The notes: generated by a model not told the origin, from the sequence alone. Positions 35,894 to 45,034 are shown, numbered from the stretch's first letter. The stretch is DNA of 64,000 nt from CBDDFS01 sp965227255 (GCA_965227255.1 CBDDFS010000002.1:62001-126000), one strand, 5' to 3'. Program-made: numbers and translations.

Positions 35894-36766
35894 TTAATTA
35901 GATGGTTTTGAATGCTTCCACCTTCGGTGTGACCATAACCAGATCTCAGGATTCTCAAGAATGTCTTTCTCAAGGCGCTTCGTATGCATTTCAGAAATCT
36001 GATCTTCTTCCAGATTTTTAGGATGCTCTACCAAAAGTTCAGAGGTAATCGTATAATACCCCCTTTTTAGTCGTTTTACTGAGACGTAAATTACAGGGTA
36101 ATCAAGTTTCTTAGCAATCTTCGCTGTCCCTGTAAATACCGGAGTGTCCTGATTCAGAAAGGTGGTCCAGTATGCCCCTTTTGGTGAAGGAGTCTGATCG
36201 GCAATAAATGCCGTTGCCGTCAATTCGTTCTTATCTCGGATCATACCCCGAAGGGTCTCATTCATGGCGTATAACTTATTCCCAAGTCGGGTGCGCATGT
36301 GAACAATCAGTTTATTGAAGTATTTATTTTTCAGAGGATGATAAATAACGATCAACTGATGTAACTGATCCTGGCTAAATCTGGCTCCTGCCAGTTCCCA
36401 GTTTCCGAAATGACCCATCACGATGATGACACTTTGGTCTTGCTTCGCAAATCTCTCAAACGAAGACATATCAATGGCCTTCATTCTTTTCATCACAGTT
36501 TTTGGAGTGATGGTAAGCGTCTTTAACGTTTCAAGAACAAGATCAAAAAAGTAGGAATAGAAAGCTTTTTCTATTTCGATGATCTCCATTTCCGATTTAT
36601 CAGGAAAAGAATTTATGAGGTTGTTTCTAACGACATCTTTCCTGTAATTAAGCCCTTTATAAAGAATCAAATACAAGACATCCGAAAGCATGTATAAGAC
36701 CCTGAACGGGAGATACGAAATCAGATAAAAAATTGGAAGAATGAGGTAATAGATCGCCGCTTGCAT
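35894..36766 (-). CDS. LpxL/HtrB-type lysophospholipid acyltransferase
   Basis: The 290-residue protein has an N-terminal membrane segment and the acyltransferase motif GHFGNWELAG (HX4E-type), followed by ADQTPSPKGAYWTTFL and TGTAKIAKKLDYPVIYV, as in the lipid A biosynthesis acyltransferase family. Such enzymes add secondary acyl chains to Kdo-lipid A, consistent with kdsB elsewhere in the window, although some Bacteroidota members make ornithine or other lipids. A TACTTTCG -7-like box (36774-36781) lies 7 bases before the start. The desaturase gene follows. Confidence 0.88.
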   Translation of the reverse strand: MQAAIYYLILPIFYLISYLPFRVLYMLSDVLYLILYKGLNYRKDVVRNNLINSFPDKSEMEIIEIEKAFYSYFFDLVLETLKTLTITPKTVMKRMKAIDMSSFERFAKQDQSVIIVMGHFGNWELAGARFSQDQLHQLIVIYHPLKNKYFNKLIVHMRTRLGNKLYAMNETLRGMIRDKNELTATAFIADQTPSPKGAYWTTFLNQDTPVFTGTAKIAKKLDYPVIYVSVKRLKRGYYTITSELLVEHPKNLEEDQISEMHTKRLEKDILENPEIWLWSHRRWKHSKPSN

Positions 36767-36807
36767 TTCGCCGCGAAAGTAAGAAAACCTCTTCGTTTTA
36801 GAGAAGG

Positions 36808-39621
36808 CTAATCCTTGACAATTATTTTTTCATTTAAAACGCCGGAAGACGTCGTGATCCTCAGAAAATATATTCCATCGTTCGATAAAGTCACTTTTAC
36901 TCTCTTCTGTTTTAAATTGTCAATGTTATAAACCTGATTTCCTTTGCTCGTGAATACCTCCACTGCAGTAGCTTCAGTTAGTTTTTTTAATTCAATAAAA
37001 AATGTCCCGTTATTGGGATTTGGGAATATCAGGATATTATCATCGATAATTTCATCAATTCCAACTCCATTCACTAGAAAGCACTCGGAATAAACGTGAC
37101 AGTTACTCTTTACGATCAATACTTGATAGGATTGCCCGTTAATAAGGGCCGGTTCAAATAATTTTCGACCAGTTCCTAAGAGGCCAAGGTTCTGAGGACA
37201 CAGATCCCAATAATAATTGTCCCCGCTCAATTCATTTGAATAAAGTGTATCTCCTATTAGCGTTAAAGTTGTATCAACCGCAACAAAATCCAGATTTATG
37301 TTCAGTATACTATCACAACCCTTTGATGACACCAAGGAATCAGCATATAAACCTGGACTGGTCCATGTGAATTTTCCACTTGGAGAGATGAAAACGGAAT
37401 CATTGCATGACGACATATCAACATTCTGAGTGCTGCTTTCATTGATGGTCAAGTCAATGTAAATGATACTATCACATCCAAGCATATTTTGCAGAGTGTC
37501 CGAATACAAGCCACTTGATGTCCACATATACTTTCCACTTGGAGACGTGTATGAGTCACAGACGGTATCTGTTGCATAAGTGCTATCATTCAAACACTCC
37601 TCATAAAACTTTGCCAGGAAACCATCATATGAGCCGCCTAAAGAAGATTGATGACTCCCCGTGGTAGCGATGGATGATGAAGATGAAGATTGTCCAATCA
37701 AATACACTTTGCCATTTCCCGTGCTCATACACCTACCGCTGTTTTCAACGCCAATTCCCCCGTAATACGTTGCCCACTCTCTTGTTCCGCTCGTATCCAT
37801 TTTAACCAGGAAGGCATCCAGATTTCCTCCATGACTCACTTGATGACTTCCTGTTGTAGCGATATTCGAAATCGAAGCCGTGTTTCCAAAGGCATAGAAT
37901 TTTTGACCTTCAATAGATACACCTGTCAAAATATCTGCACCGACTCCACCGTAATAAGTGGCCCAGTCTAACAATCCATTTGTATTCAATTTTGCAATAT
38001 ACCCGTCGTCAGCACCTCCTCCATGACTCGTTTGAAATGCCCCCGTAGTAGCGATGCCTGAGGTCGATCTTGTATAACCAACAAAATAAACATTACCATC
38101 CGCATCCATGCGACTGTTATTGCTGACTTCTTCGTCCGATCCTCCGAAGTATGTGCCCCACAAGCGTGTGCCATTGCTATTAAATTTCATAACAAAGGCA
38201 TCAGCAAAACCAGCCTTCGTTGGCTGATGAGTTCCCGGCGTTCCTATTCCATTCGATGATTCCGTATATCCACTAACCATTAAAACTGAAGAACCTAAGG
38301 CATCACAAGAATTCATATATTCAAGAAAAACACCACCAACATATGTTCCCCAGATTCTTGAACCGGTATCTGTAAACTTGACTATGAATCCATCAGCCGC
38401 ACCATTACTCGAATCGCTATGTGCTCCTGGCGTGGCAATGTTGTCCGGAGATAAGGTATTGCCAACGGCATATATAAAATTGGAATCTCCAACGCTCACC
38501 GAGGTAAAAAAGTCGCTGGCACTTCCGCCATAATAAGTAGCCCAGGACCTAACACCACTTGAATTGAATCTTGCGATGAAAGCATCATTCATCCCTCCTA
38601 TGGAATCTTGATGACCGCCAGAAGTTGCAATCCCGGAGGTTGAAAAAGTGTACCCTGCAATGAACAGATCAGCGGACCCTTTAACCGCACAAGAAAAAAT
38701 TTCATCGTTTAAACTTCCTCCATAATATGTCGACCAAAGCCTGGTGCCTGTTGAATCGAATTTGGTAATAAATCCATCTCTTGATCCTCCCATGCTAGTT
38801 TGGTGTGAACCCGTCGTTGCAATGGAAGCTGACGATTGGGTATAACCACAAGTATAGACGTTACCTGAAGGATCAATTGAGACATCATATAACATCTCAT
38901 TTCCGCTTCCACCATAGTACGTGGCCCAATCTAAAAGACCAACTTTAGGATCAATAATTAAATCAGCATTTTGATCGTAATCTTCTACTAGTAACGATAG
39001 AATTCCTTTACTGTAGTGCCATTGAATTCCAACCTCCTCATTGCCGCAGAATGCAATTGGTTTCTCTTCCTGAATAGTACCAAAAGGAGTTTCAATATTC
39101 AGATTACCTTCATCGTCAATTCTGATTCGGGACGCCCCATCGATCTTCCACTTAATATTGCCAACATCACCTCCTGCCTTTACAATGTAATCATACTTCA
39201 GCTGATTTCCTTTGCTATAAAAAGTCAAGTCAATCTTATCGTACAATTCACTGTAATGCAGGCGGGAAAAAGTTTCTATGCCATTTATCTCTTTGTTCTC
39301 TGAGTAAAAATTAATGTAAGAATTTGCCTTTTCTTTCCCATAAACTTGAACCCGTGAAGTGGCATCGACCCACTTCATATCCAGGCGATATATGTGGGTT
39401 GTATCATTCTCCAATCGGTCGATCTGATAATGCATAGAGTTCTTCAAAAAGTGAAAAGTCAGCCCGGTATATTGAGCCGAATACAAAACATCCTCTCTTT
39501 CAGATCCGTATTGATCGTGAACCTGACCCTGATTTTCAACAAAGGCCAACTGTGCTAATGCATATTGGGAAAACAGCAAATAGAAGATGGAAAATAAGAG
39601 TAGTCTGGAAAGCCTTGTCAT
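36808..39621 (-). CDS. SBBP seven-repeat beta-propeller protein, T9SS type A sorted
   Basis: The 937-residue protein has a signal peptide and an N-terminal domain beginning FVENQGQVHDQYG. Seven ~64-residue SBBP repeats follow (WATYYGGSGNEMLYDVS, VYTCGYT, IATTGSHQ, DGFITKFDSTG pattern; about residues 230-680), which would make one seven-bladed propeller. After these come two ~45-residue SPSGK..WTS.GLY..(T/S)L...GCDSI repeats. The C-terminus IFPNPNNGTFFIEL...VKVTLSNDGIYFLRI is a type A T9SS sorting domain. It is an exported protein of unknown ligand; no catalytic motif is visible. Confidence 0.88.
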   Translation of the reverse strand: MTRLSRLLLFSIFYLLFSQYALAQLAFVENQGQVHDQYGSEREDVLYSAQYTGLTFHFLKNSMHYQIDRLENDTTHIYRLDMKWVDATSRVQVYGKEKANSYINFYSENKEINGIETFSRLHYSELYDKIDLTFYSKGNQLKYDYIVKAGGDVGNIKWKIDGASRIRIDDEGNLNIETPFGTIQEEKPIAFCGNEEVGIQWHYSKGILSLLVEDYDQNADLIIDPKVGLLDWATYYGGSGNEMLYDVSIDPSGNVYTCGYTQSSASIATTGSHQTSMGGSRDGFITKFDSTGTRLWSTYYGGSLNDEIFSCAVKGSADLFIAGYTFSTSGIATSGGHQDSIGGMNDAFIARFNSSGVRSWATYYGGSASDFFTSVSVGDSNFIYAVGNTLSPDNIATPGAHSDSSNGAADGFIVKFTDTGSRIWGTYVGGVFLEYMNSCDALGSSVLMVSGYTESSNGIGTPGTHQPTKAGFADAFVMKFNSNGTRLWGTYFGGSDEEVSNNSRMDADGNVYFVGYTRSTSGIATTGAFQTSHGGGADDGYIAKLNTNGLLDWATYYGGVGADILTGVSIEGQKFYAFGNTASISNIATTGSHQVSHGGNLDAFLVKMDTSGTREWATYYGGIGVENSGRCMSTGNGKVYLIGQSSSSSSIATTGSHQSSLGGSYDGFLAKFYEECLNDSTYATDTVCDSYTSPSGKYMWTSSGLYSDTLQNMLGCDSIIYIDLTINESSTQNVDMSSCNDSVFISPSGKFTWTSPGLYADSLVSSKGCDSILNINLDFVAVDTTLTLIGDTLYSNELSGDNYYWDLCPQNLGLLGTGRKLFEPALINGQSYQVLIVKSNCHVYSECFLVNGVGIDEIIDDNILIFPNPNNGTFFIELKKLTEATAVEVFTSKGNQVYNIDNLKQKRVKVTLSNDGIYFLRITTSSGVLNEKIIVKD

Positions 39622-39692
39622 CGAAAAAGATTAACGTTATGTGAATATACTAAAACCGGCACGTCGAAACTATGAGAAGAATAATTGAAATA

Positions 39693-40718
39693 TCAATTGG
39701 CGAATACCTTGGTACCTTCAGAACAATTTCTGCAGATATCAATCTGATCTCGTCCTTTGAGAATGGCATTTCGGAAGGACTTCAGTTCACCTCCTTTCCA
39801 TACACTTTGAAAAGAATTCTCAAAAACATTGCCCACCTTGTGCTGGGAATCCTTATCGAAACAGCATGGAACCATATCGCCGTCCCAGGTTATTACACAA
39901 CTCGACCACATTCGCCAGCACTGATTCTCTAAATCGTTTTTTATGGAATAAGTACCATCGCCATTATTCCTGTACCTGGAATATTTGTCATTCTCCGGAA
40001 TCAATTCATTTCCATTTACAAAATCATAGATCTGTGCTGTTTTCAAGCTTACTTTATCTACTCCTAATTCTTTTGCCAGCTCATACACTTCATCGACCTG
40101 GCCTTCATTTGGTCTGACAACAAGAAACTGAAACACCACTTGAGGACTTGCTGAGTTAAGTTCTTTCTTCCATTTGATCACATTCTTAGTCCCATCGATC
40201 ACTTTGCCCAAATCCCCTTCGACCCTGTAATTTTCATAGGTTTTCTGATCCGTTCCATCAATGGAAATGATGAGTCGATCCAATCCTGATTCGACTGTAA
40301 GTCTGGCATTTTCATCATCTAGAAAATGTGCGTTTGTTGAAGTGGAGGTAATCATTCCCGCAGAAGAAGCATAGGAGACCATATCCAGAAAAGATGGATT
40401 TAAATAAGGTTCACCCTGAAAGTAGAAGGTCAGATAAGATGTTTTCGTCCTTATTTCATCAATGACTTTTTTAAATCCCTCAGACTTGAGATTTCCGGTT
40501 GGTCTTGTAAAAGATCTCAGACCACTTGGACATTCAGGGCAACGAAGATTGCAAGCAGTGGTTGGTTCGATGGCCAGACTGATAGGGTGACCGGAATGCA
40601 AATTCTTACCTGTTATCCTTGAAAGATGGTAGCTTATATATACTATTGCCGCATTCCATAGCTTGACGGGTGTAATGGACGAAAAAATTTTCGCTCTGTA
40701 TGTTTTGTTTCGCGGCAC
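39693..40718 (-). CDS. Radical SAM/SPASM domain enzyme
   Basis: The 341-residue protein has the radical SAM cluster motif CNLRCPEC (CxxxCxxC) near residue 55 and a C-terminal SPASM-type cysteine region (CWRMWSSCVITWDGDMVPCC ... CRNC) for auxiliary iron-sulfur clusters. Such enzymes modify peptides, cofactors or small molecules; the substrate is not readable. It is divergent from the arsenic operon with only 78 bases between starts, so control could be shared. The sequence is not a match I recognise for ArsL or ArsS. The start is GTG, 4 bases after a TAAGTTTG box. Confidence 0.88.
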   Translation of the reverse strand: MPRNKTYRAKIFSSITPVKLWNAAIVYISYHLSRITGKNLHSGHPISLAIEPTTACNLRCPECPSGLRSFTRPTGNLKSEGFKKVIDEIRTKTSYLTFYFQGEPYLNPSFLDMVSYASSAGMITSTSTNAHFLDDENARLTVESGLDRLIISIDGTDQKTYENYRVEGDLGKVIDGTKNVIKWKKELNSASPQVVFQFLVVRPNEGQVDEVYELAKELGVDKVSLKTAQIYDFVNGNELIPENDKYSRYRNNGDGTYSIKNDLENQCWRMWSSCVITWDGDMVPCCFDKDSQHKVGNVFENSFQSVWKGGELKSFRNAILKGRDQIDICRNCSEGTKVFAN

Positions 40719-40722
40719 TTTT

Positions 40723-40730
40723 CAAACTTA
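40723..40730 (-). promoter_or_regulatory. TAnnTTTG -7 element of the radical SAM gene
   Basis: TAAGTTTG on the minus strand ends 4 bases before the GTG start, again predicting a leaderless or near-leaderless mRNA. Confidence 0.45.
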
Positions 40731-40752
40731 CTACCAAAATAATTATCAATTT

Positions 40753-40792
40753 TTGATCGTCATATTTCTTTAATCGTATATTTGCGATATAT
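40753..40792 (+). promoter_or_regulatory. arsR operon promoter with overlapping candidate operator
   Basis: The -33 TTG (40753-40755), a 21-base spacer and the -7 TATATTTG (40777-40784) match the Bacteroidota consensus. The interrupted inverted repeat ATCG-N8-CGAT (about 40773-40788) straddles the -7 box and is a plausible ArsR operator; the operator role is inference. Confidence 0.6.
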
Positions 40793-40796
40793 AATT

Positions 40797-41132
40797 ATGG
40801 CGATAAACAAGAAAACAGAATTCTCAGAAACTGACCAGCAACTGGCCCAGTTCTGCAAGGCTTTGAGTCACCCGGCAAGGGTTGCGATTTTAAAATATCT
40901 CGCTGAACAAAATTCATGTATTTGCGGTGATATTGTGGAGGAACTCCCTTTGGCACAATCCACTGTTTCACAGCATTTGAAGGAATTACAGAATGTCGGA
41001 TTGATCAAAGGAGAGATTGAAGGTCCAAAGACTTGTTATTGCGTCGATATGGACCGGTACAATGAGCAGAGCAAAATGCTCGATGAATACATAAATGAAA
41101 TTAGAAAATTGAATTTACAAAACTGTTGTTAG
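40797..41132 (+). CDS. arsR: ArsR-family arsenic-responsive repressor
   Basis: The 111-residue winged-helix repressor has LSHPARVAILKYL and the recognition helix LAQSTVSQHLKEL. A CxC pair (C41, C43) lies just before the recognition helix, as in arsenite-sensing ArsR proteins, with further cysteines at CYC and a terminal CC. It should leave its operator on binding As(III). The ATG at 40797 was chosen over a TTG inside the promoter's -7 box. arsM begins directly after its stop codon. Confidence 0.92.
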   Translation: MAINKKTEFSETDQQLAQFCKALSHPARVAILKYLAEQNSCICGDIVEELPLAQSTVSQHLKELQNVGLIKGEIEGPKTCYCVDMDRYNEQSKMLDEYINEIRKLNLQNCC

Positions 41133-42017
41133 ATGAAAACGGAAAAGGAATTAAAGGATATAGTTAAAGAGAAATATGGCGAGATAGCTCTTCAGGATAA
41201 ATCGACCAATGCTTCATCGTGCTGCGGCGCGACGGTTTCTTCGGAAAAAGTTTATAGTATCATGATGGATGACTATTCTGATCTGAATGGATATAATCCG
41301 GAAGCTGATCTGGGTTTAGGTTGTGGTTTGCCCACAGAATTTGCAAAAATCAATGTAGGTGACACAGTTATCGACCTTGGTTCTGGGGCGGGTAATGATT
41401 GTTTTGTAGCTCGACATGAAACAGGTATTGAAGGTAAGGTGATCGGAATTGACTTTACTCCAAACATGATAGAAAAAGCCCGCGACAATGCCGAGAGATT
41501 GGGCTATAACAATGTTGAATTCCGATATGGTGACATTGACGACATGCCGGTTTCCAATGATCTCGCCGACGTGGTGGTGAGCAATTGTGTTCTAAACCTG
41601 GTTCCCAATAAAAAGAAAGTCATCAATGAGATCTTTCGGGTCTTAAAACCAGGAGGACACTTCAGTATTTCGGATATCGTTATTGTTGGTGATTTGCCAG
41701 AAGCCCTCCGAAGTGACGCTGAAATGTATGCGGGCTGTGTTTCAGGAGCAATTCAAAAAGATGAATATCTGGAGGAAATCAGAGAAGCTGGTTTCAGTGA
41801 TGTTCAAATTCAAAAGGAAAAAACCATACTTCTACCCGATGATATTCTCACGAAATATTTATCAAAGGAAGAAATCGAATCGTTCAGAAATCGAAGCACC
41901 GGCATCTTCAGCATTACTGTATTTGCTCAAAAACCGGGAGTCGGACAAGAAAAGAAAAAAGTCAAATTGAGCGAAATTGACAAGGAATGTTGTGAGCCTG
42001 GTAGTGGCTGCTGCTAA
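41133..42017 (+). CDS. arsM: Arsenite S-adenosylmethionine methyltransferase
   Basis: The 294-residue enzyme methylates As(III) with SAM to mono-, di- and trimethyl species. It has the SAM motif VIDLGSGAGNDCFVA and the three conserved arsenic-binding cysteines in GLGCGLPTEF (C64), SNCVLNL (C152) and AGCVSGA (C202). It begins at the stop codon of arsR and overlaps the aquaporin gene. The C-terminal tail CCEPGSGCC adds two cysteine pairs that might bind arsenite. Confidence 0.95.
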   Translation: MKTEKELKDIVKEKYGEIALQDKSTNASSCCGATVSSEKVYSIMMDDYSDLNGYNPEADLGLGCGLPTEFAKINVGDTVIDLGSGAGNDCFVARHETGIEGKVIGIDFTPNMIEKARDNAERLGYNNVEFRYGDIDDMPVSNDLADVVVSNCVLNLVPNKKKVINEIFRVLKPGGHFSISDIVIVGDLPEALRSDAEMYAGCVSGAIQKDEYLEEIREAGFSDVQIQKEKTILLPDDILTKYLSKEEIESFRNRSTGIFSITVFAQKPGVGQEKKKVKLSEIDKECCEPGSGCC

Positions 42018-42654
42018 CAAATATCTTTCAGAATTCTTCGGAACATTTGGTCTGGTCTTCTTTGGTACGCTAGCCATTGTTGTTGGCGATGAATACAATG
42101 CTTTGAATAATGCATCTATCGGATTGGTTTTTGGATTGGTGGTAATGGCCATGATTTATGCCTTTGGGCAAATTTCAGGTGCTCACATTAATCCGGCTGT
42201 CAGCATCGCTTTTTGGCTTGGCAAAGAATTTCCGACAAGAGATCTAATCCCTTATTTGTTTGCACAATCCTTGGGAGCCATTGCGGCTAGTGGAGTCGTA
42301 GCATTTCTCTTTCCCGAACATACAACACTGGGTGCCAACCTGCCTCATATTGGAGTAGGTAAAGCATTTGTAGTCGAGATTATTCTGAGTCTTTTTCTTA
42401 TGCTAGTCATATTTCATGTGGCAAAAGGAACCAAAGAAATTGGGACACTTGCGGGCATAGCTATTGGAGCGACAGTCGGCCTTGAAGCCATGACAGGAGG
42501 TCCCTTGACGGGTGCATCCATGAATCCGGCAAGGTCTTTAGGACCAGCTTTAGTCTCTGGAAATGTCGCTCATCTTTGGATCTATATTGCTGCACCTCTA
42601 ATCGGCATGATTCTGAGTATACCTGTCTGGAAAATAACTAAATTGAAAACATGA
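42004..42654 (+). CDS. MIP/aquaporin channel of the arsenic operon
   Basis: The protein (216 residues from this start) has six transmembrane helices and the two half-helix motifs HINPAVS and MNPARS of the aquaporin family. In Sinorhizobium meliloti an aquaglyceroporin (AqpS) in an ars operon lets As(III) made by ArsC leave the cell by diffusion; the same role is likely here because no ArsB or Acr3 pump is present. The start is ambiguous: TTG 41977, GTG 41992 and GTG 42004 all lie inside arsM. I chose 42004 because it gives a normal-length N-terminus (AAANKYLSEFFGTFG). arsC overlaps its stop by 4 bases (ATGA). Confidence 0.85.
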   Translation: MAAANKYLSEFFGTFGLVFFGTLAIVVGDEYNALNNASIGLVFGLVVMAMIYAFGQISGAHINPAVSIAFWLGKEFPTRDLIPYLFAQSLGAIAASGVVAFLFPEHTTLGANLPHIGVGKAFVVEIILSLFLMLVIFHVAKGTKEIGTLAGIAIGATVGLEAMTGGPLTGASMNPARSLGPALVSGNVAHLWIYIAAPLIGMILSIPVWKITKLKT

Positions 42655-43064
42655 AAAACGTACTGGTTCTTTGCACCGGAAATTCCTGCAGAAGTCAAAT
42701 CGCAGAAGGCTTTCTGAAATCCTATTTAAATGAGAACTTCTCCGTATTCAGTGCCGGCATCGAAAAACATGGCTTGAATCCAAAAGCGGTGGAGATTATG
42801 GCGGAAGTTGATATCGACATTTCAGATCATACCTCCGACACCATTGAAGATCTCGCGGAATCAGAGTTCGATTATGTGATTACCGTGTGCGACAATGCAA
42901 AAGAGAACTGTCCTTATTTTCCGGCTAAAACAGAATTCATCCACCAGGGATTTACCGACCCATCAAAAATGGAGGGAAGTGACCAGGAAATAGAAGAATC
43001 ATATCGCGTTTGTCGCGAGGCCATAGGTCTTTTTTGCAAAGTCCTGGCTAATCGCTTGAACTAA
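42651..43064 (+). CDS. arsC: Thioredoxin-type arsenate reductase
   Basis: The 137-residue protein belongs to the low-molecular-weight tyrosine-phosphatase fold arsenate reductases. It has the P-loop CTGNSCRS (C8-x5-R14) and the redox cysteines C80 and C87 (VCDNAKENCPYFP), the triad used for thioredoxin-coupled reduction of As(V) to As(III). Its ATG overlaps the aquaporin stop by 4 bases, so the two are translationally coupled. Product As(III) can be methylated by ArsM or leave through the aquaporin. Confidence 0.95.
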   Translation: MKNVLVLCTGNSCRSQIAEGFLKSYLNENFSVFSAGIEKHGLNPKAVEIMAEVDIDISDHTSDTIEDLAESEFDYVITVCDNAKENCPYFPAKTEFIHQGFTDPSKMEGSDQEIEESYRVCREAIGLFCKVLANRLN

Positions 43065-43083
43065 ATATAACGCTCTAAAATTT

Positions 43084-43146
43084 CCGAGCTCCGAGCTCCG
43101 AGCTCCGAATTCCGAATTCCGAATTCCGAATTCTAGAATCCGAATT
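43084..43146. repeat. Nine-unit heptad array, CCGAGCT x3 and CCGAATT
   Basis: Three CCGAGCT units, four CCGAATT units, one CTAGAAT and one CCGAATT run without gaps between arsC and accC, two convergent genes. The period is exactly seven. GAGCTC and GAATTC palindromes recur at each junction. Confidence 0.92.
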
Positions 43147-43148
43147 CC

Positions 43149-44483
43149 CTAGAATTTCCACTCTTCCAAAAACTTCGTCGTATACTTTCCTTTGCGGAAG
43201 TTTTCGTCTTTCATTAGTTTTTGGTGAAAAGGAATGGTGGTTTCGATACCTTCGATCACGAATTCATCAAGTGCTCTTTCCATCTTCATGATGGCTTCTT
43301 CCCTTGTCAGGGCAATGGTAATAAGCTTGGCGATCATTGAATCGTAATTCGGCGGAATGGTGTATCCTGCATACACATGAGTATCAACCCGAACACCATG
43401 TCCTCCCGGTGAATGAAAGTTGGTGATCAATCCAGGATTCGGACGGAATCCTTTGGAAGGATCTTCGGCGTTGATTCTGCATTCAATTGAATACCTCTCA
43501 GGATAATAATCGTTTCCTGTGATCTCAATACCTGCAGCCACTTTGATCTGCTCTCTGATAAGGTCATAATTGATAACCTCTTCCGTAATTGGGTGCTCTA
43601 CCTGGATTCTGGTATTCATTTCCATGAAGTAGAAATTTCTGTGTTTGTCAACCAGGAATTCCACGGTACCCACACCTTCGTAATTTACGGCCTTGGCAGC
43701 CAATATTGCCGCCTTACCCATATCGTCACGAAGTTTCTTCGTCATAAAAGGAGACGGCGTTTCTTCTACAAGTTTCTGGTGTCTTCTCTGAATGGAGCAA
43801 TCACGTTCTGAAAGGTGTGATACCCTTCCGTATTGATCTGCGATGATCTGGATCTCGATATGACGAGGGTCCTCGATGAACTTCTCCATATACATGCCGT
43901 CGTTTCCAAAAGCCGCTTTTGCCTCCTGCTTCGCACTATTCCAGTTCTCTTCAAGTTCTGCTTCCTTCCAGATGATCCTCATACCTTTTCCACCACCACC
44001 GGCCGTTGCTTTGATCATTACCGGATAGCCAATTTTCTTGGCCTCTGTTACGGCATCTTTAAGCTCATCGATTATGCCATCAGAACCCGGAACGGTTGGA
44101 ACACCTGCGTCGATCATGGTCTGCTTGGCAGAAGCCTTATCTCCCATTCCGTCGATCATTTCAGGAGAAGCGCCAATGAATTTTACGCCATTCTCTGCGC
44201 AGATCTTTGAAAACTTGGCATTTTCAGCCAGGAATCCGTAACCGGGATGAATGGCATCGGCATTAGTGATCTCAGCGGCAGCCATGATATTTGAAATCTT
44301 CAAATATGACTCCGGACTGGGAGCGGGACCAATGCATACTGCCTCATCTGCAAATCGTACGTGCAAACTGTCTTTATCTGCTGTTGAATAAACAGCTACT
44401 GTCTTCACACCCATTTCCTTAGCGGTGCGAATAACCCTCAATGCAATCTCCCCCCGGTTTGCAATAAGGATCTTATTGAACAT
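43149..44483 (-). CDS. accC: Acetyl-CoA carboxylase, biotin carboxylase subunit
   Basis: This 444-residue ATP-grasp enzyme carboxylates biotin on BCCP using bicarbonate. KILIANRGEIALRVIRTA, HPGYGFLAENA, KATAGGGGKGMR and EMNTRIQVEHP are diagnostic. The ATG giving MFNKILIANRGE was chosen; the earlier TTG adds only eight poorly conserved residues. accB ends 35 bases upstream, and the gene is the last of the DUF177-rpmF-plsX-fabH-accB-accC series. Confidence 0.96.
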   Translation of the reverse strand: MFNKILIANRGEIALRVIRTAKEMGVKTVAVYSTADKDSLHVRFADEAVCIGPAPSPESYLKISNIMAAAEITNADAIHPGYGFLAENAKFSKICAENGVKFIGASPEMIDGMGDKASAKQTMIDAGVPTVPGSDGIIDELKDAVTEAKKIGYPVMIKATAGGGGKGMRIIWKEAELEENWNSAKQEAKAAFGNDGMYMEKFIEDPRHIEIQIIADQYGRVSHLSERDCSIQRRHQKLVEETPSPFMTKKLRDDMGKAAILAAKAVNYEGVGTVEFLVDKHRNFYFMEMNTRIQVEHPITEEVINYDLIREQIKVAAGIEITGNDYYPERYSIECRINAEDPSKGFRPNPGLITNFHSPGGHGVRVDTHVYAGYTIPPNYDSMIAKLITIALTREEAIMKMERALDEFVIEGIETTIPFHQKLMKDENFRKGKYTTKFLEEWKF

Positions 44484-44518
44484 TTTAGGAGTCTTTCTCT
44501 TACCCAAAACTTATTTTT

Positions 44519-45034
44519 TTATGATGGATCTACTAAGAATAATGGCTGATCGTATTCAACAGGAGAATTGTCGTCCACAAGAATTTTTACAACCTTACCT
44601 GATACCTCAGATTCGATTTCGTTGAAGAGTTTCATGGCCTCGATTATACAAACCGTTTGACCTTCCTTCACGTCATCACCAACTTCAACAAACAATGGTT
44701 TATCTGGAGATGGTTTTCTATAGAATGTTCCAATCATTGGCGACTTTATAGCAACATATTTACTATCATCAGAAGCTGCTTCTGTCTTGGCCTCCGCTGG
44801 AGCTGGTGCCGGTGCAGGGGCTGGTGCCGGAGCCGGAGCTGCTGCCACTGCCTGAACGGGAGCTGCCGCTGGCATTGGAATTTGCTGGTGAACTACAGTC
44901 GTCTCTCTCTTCGCTTTTTTCTCTGAAGCTCCAGCCTTGATTGTAATCTTGAAATCTTCGGTTTCAAGGTCTACCTGATTCACACCGCTCTTAGCAACGA
45001 ATTTGATCAGGTCTTGTATCTCATTTAACTTCAT
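44519..45034 (-). CDS. accB: Acetyl-CoA carboxylase biotin carboxyl carrier protein
   Basis: The 171-residue carrier has an N-terminal domain (MKLNEIQDLIKFVAKSGV), a flexible Ala/Pro linker (APAPAPAPAPAPAP) and a C-terminal biotinyl domain with the biotinylated lysine in CIIEAMKLFNEIE. It moves carboxybiotin between AccC and the carboxyltransferase. It lies between fabH and accC. Confidence 0.96.
   Translation of the reverse strand: MKLNEIQDLIKFVAKSGVNQVDLETEDFKITIKAGASEKKAKRETTVVHQQIPMPAAAPVQAVAAAPAPAPAPAPAPAPAEAKTEAASDDSKYVAIKSPMIGTFYRKPSPDKPLFVEVGDDVKEGQTVCIIEAMKLFNEIESEVSGKVVKILVDDNSPVEYDQPLFLVDPS

Noticed and set aside
39693..40718. Radical SAM gene as ArsL or ArsS
   Set aside because: The CNLRCPEC context and SPASM-type C-terminus do not match the sequence patterns I recall for these; only the position next to ars genes suggests it.
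43084..43146. Heptad array considered as a CRISPR array
   Set aside because: Units are 7 bp with no spacers between them and no cas genes are in the window; the same holds for the array at 63771-63844.
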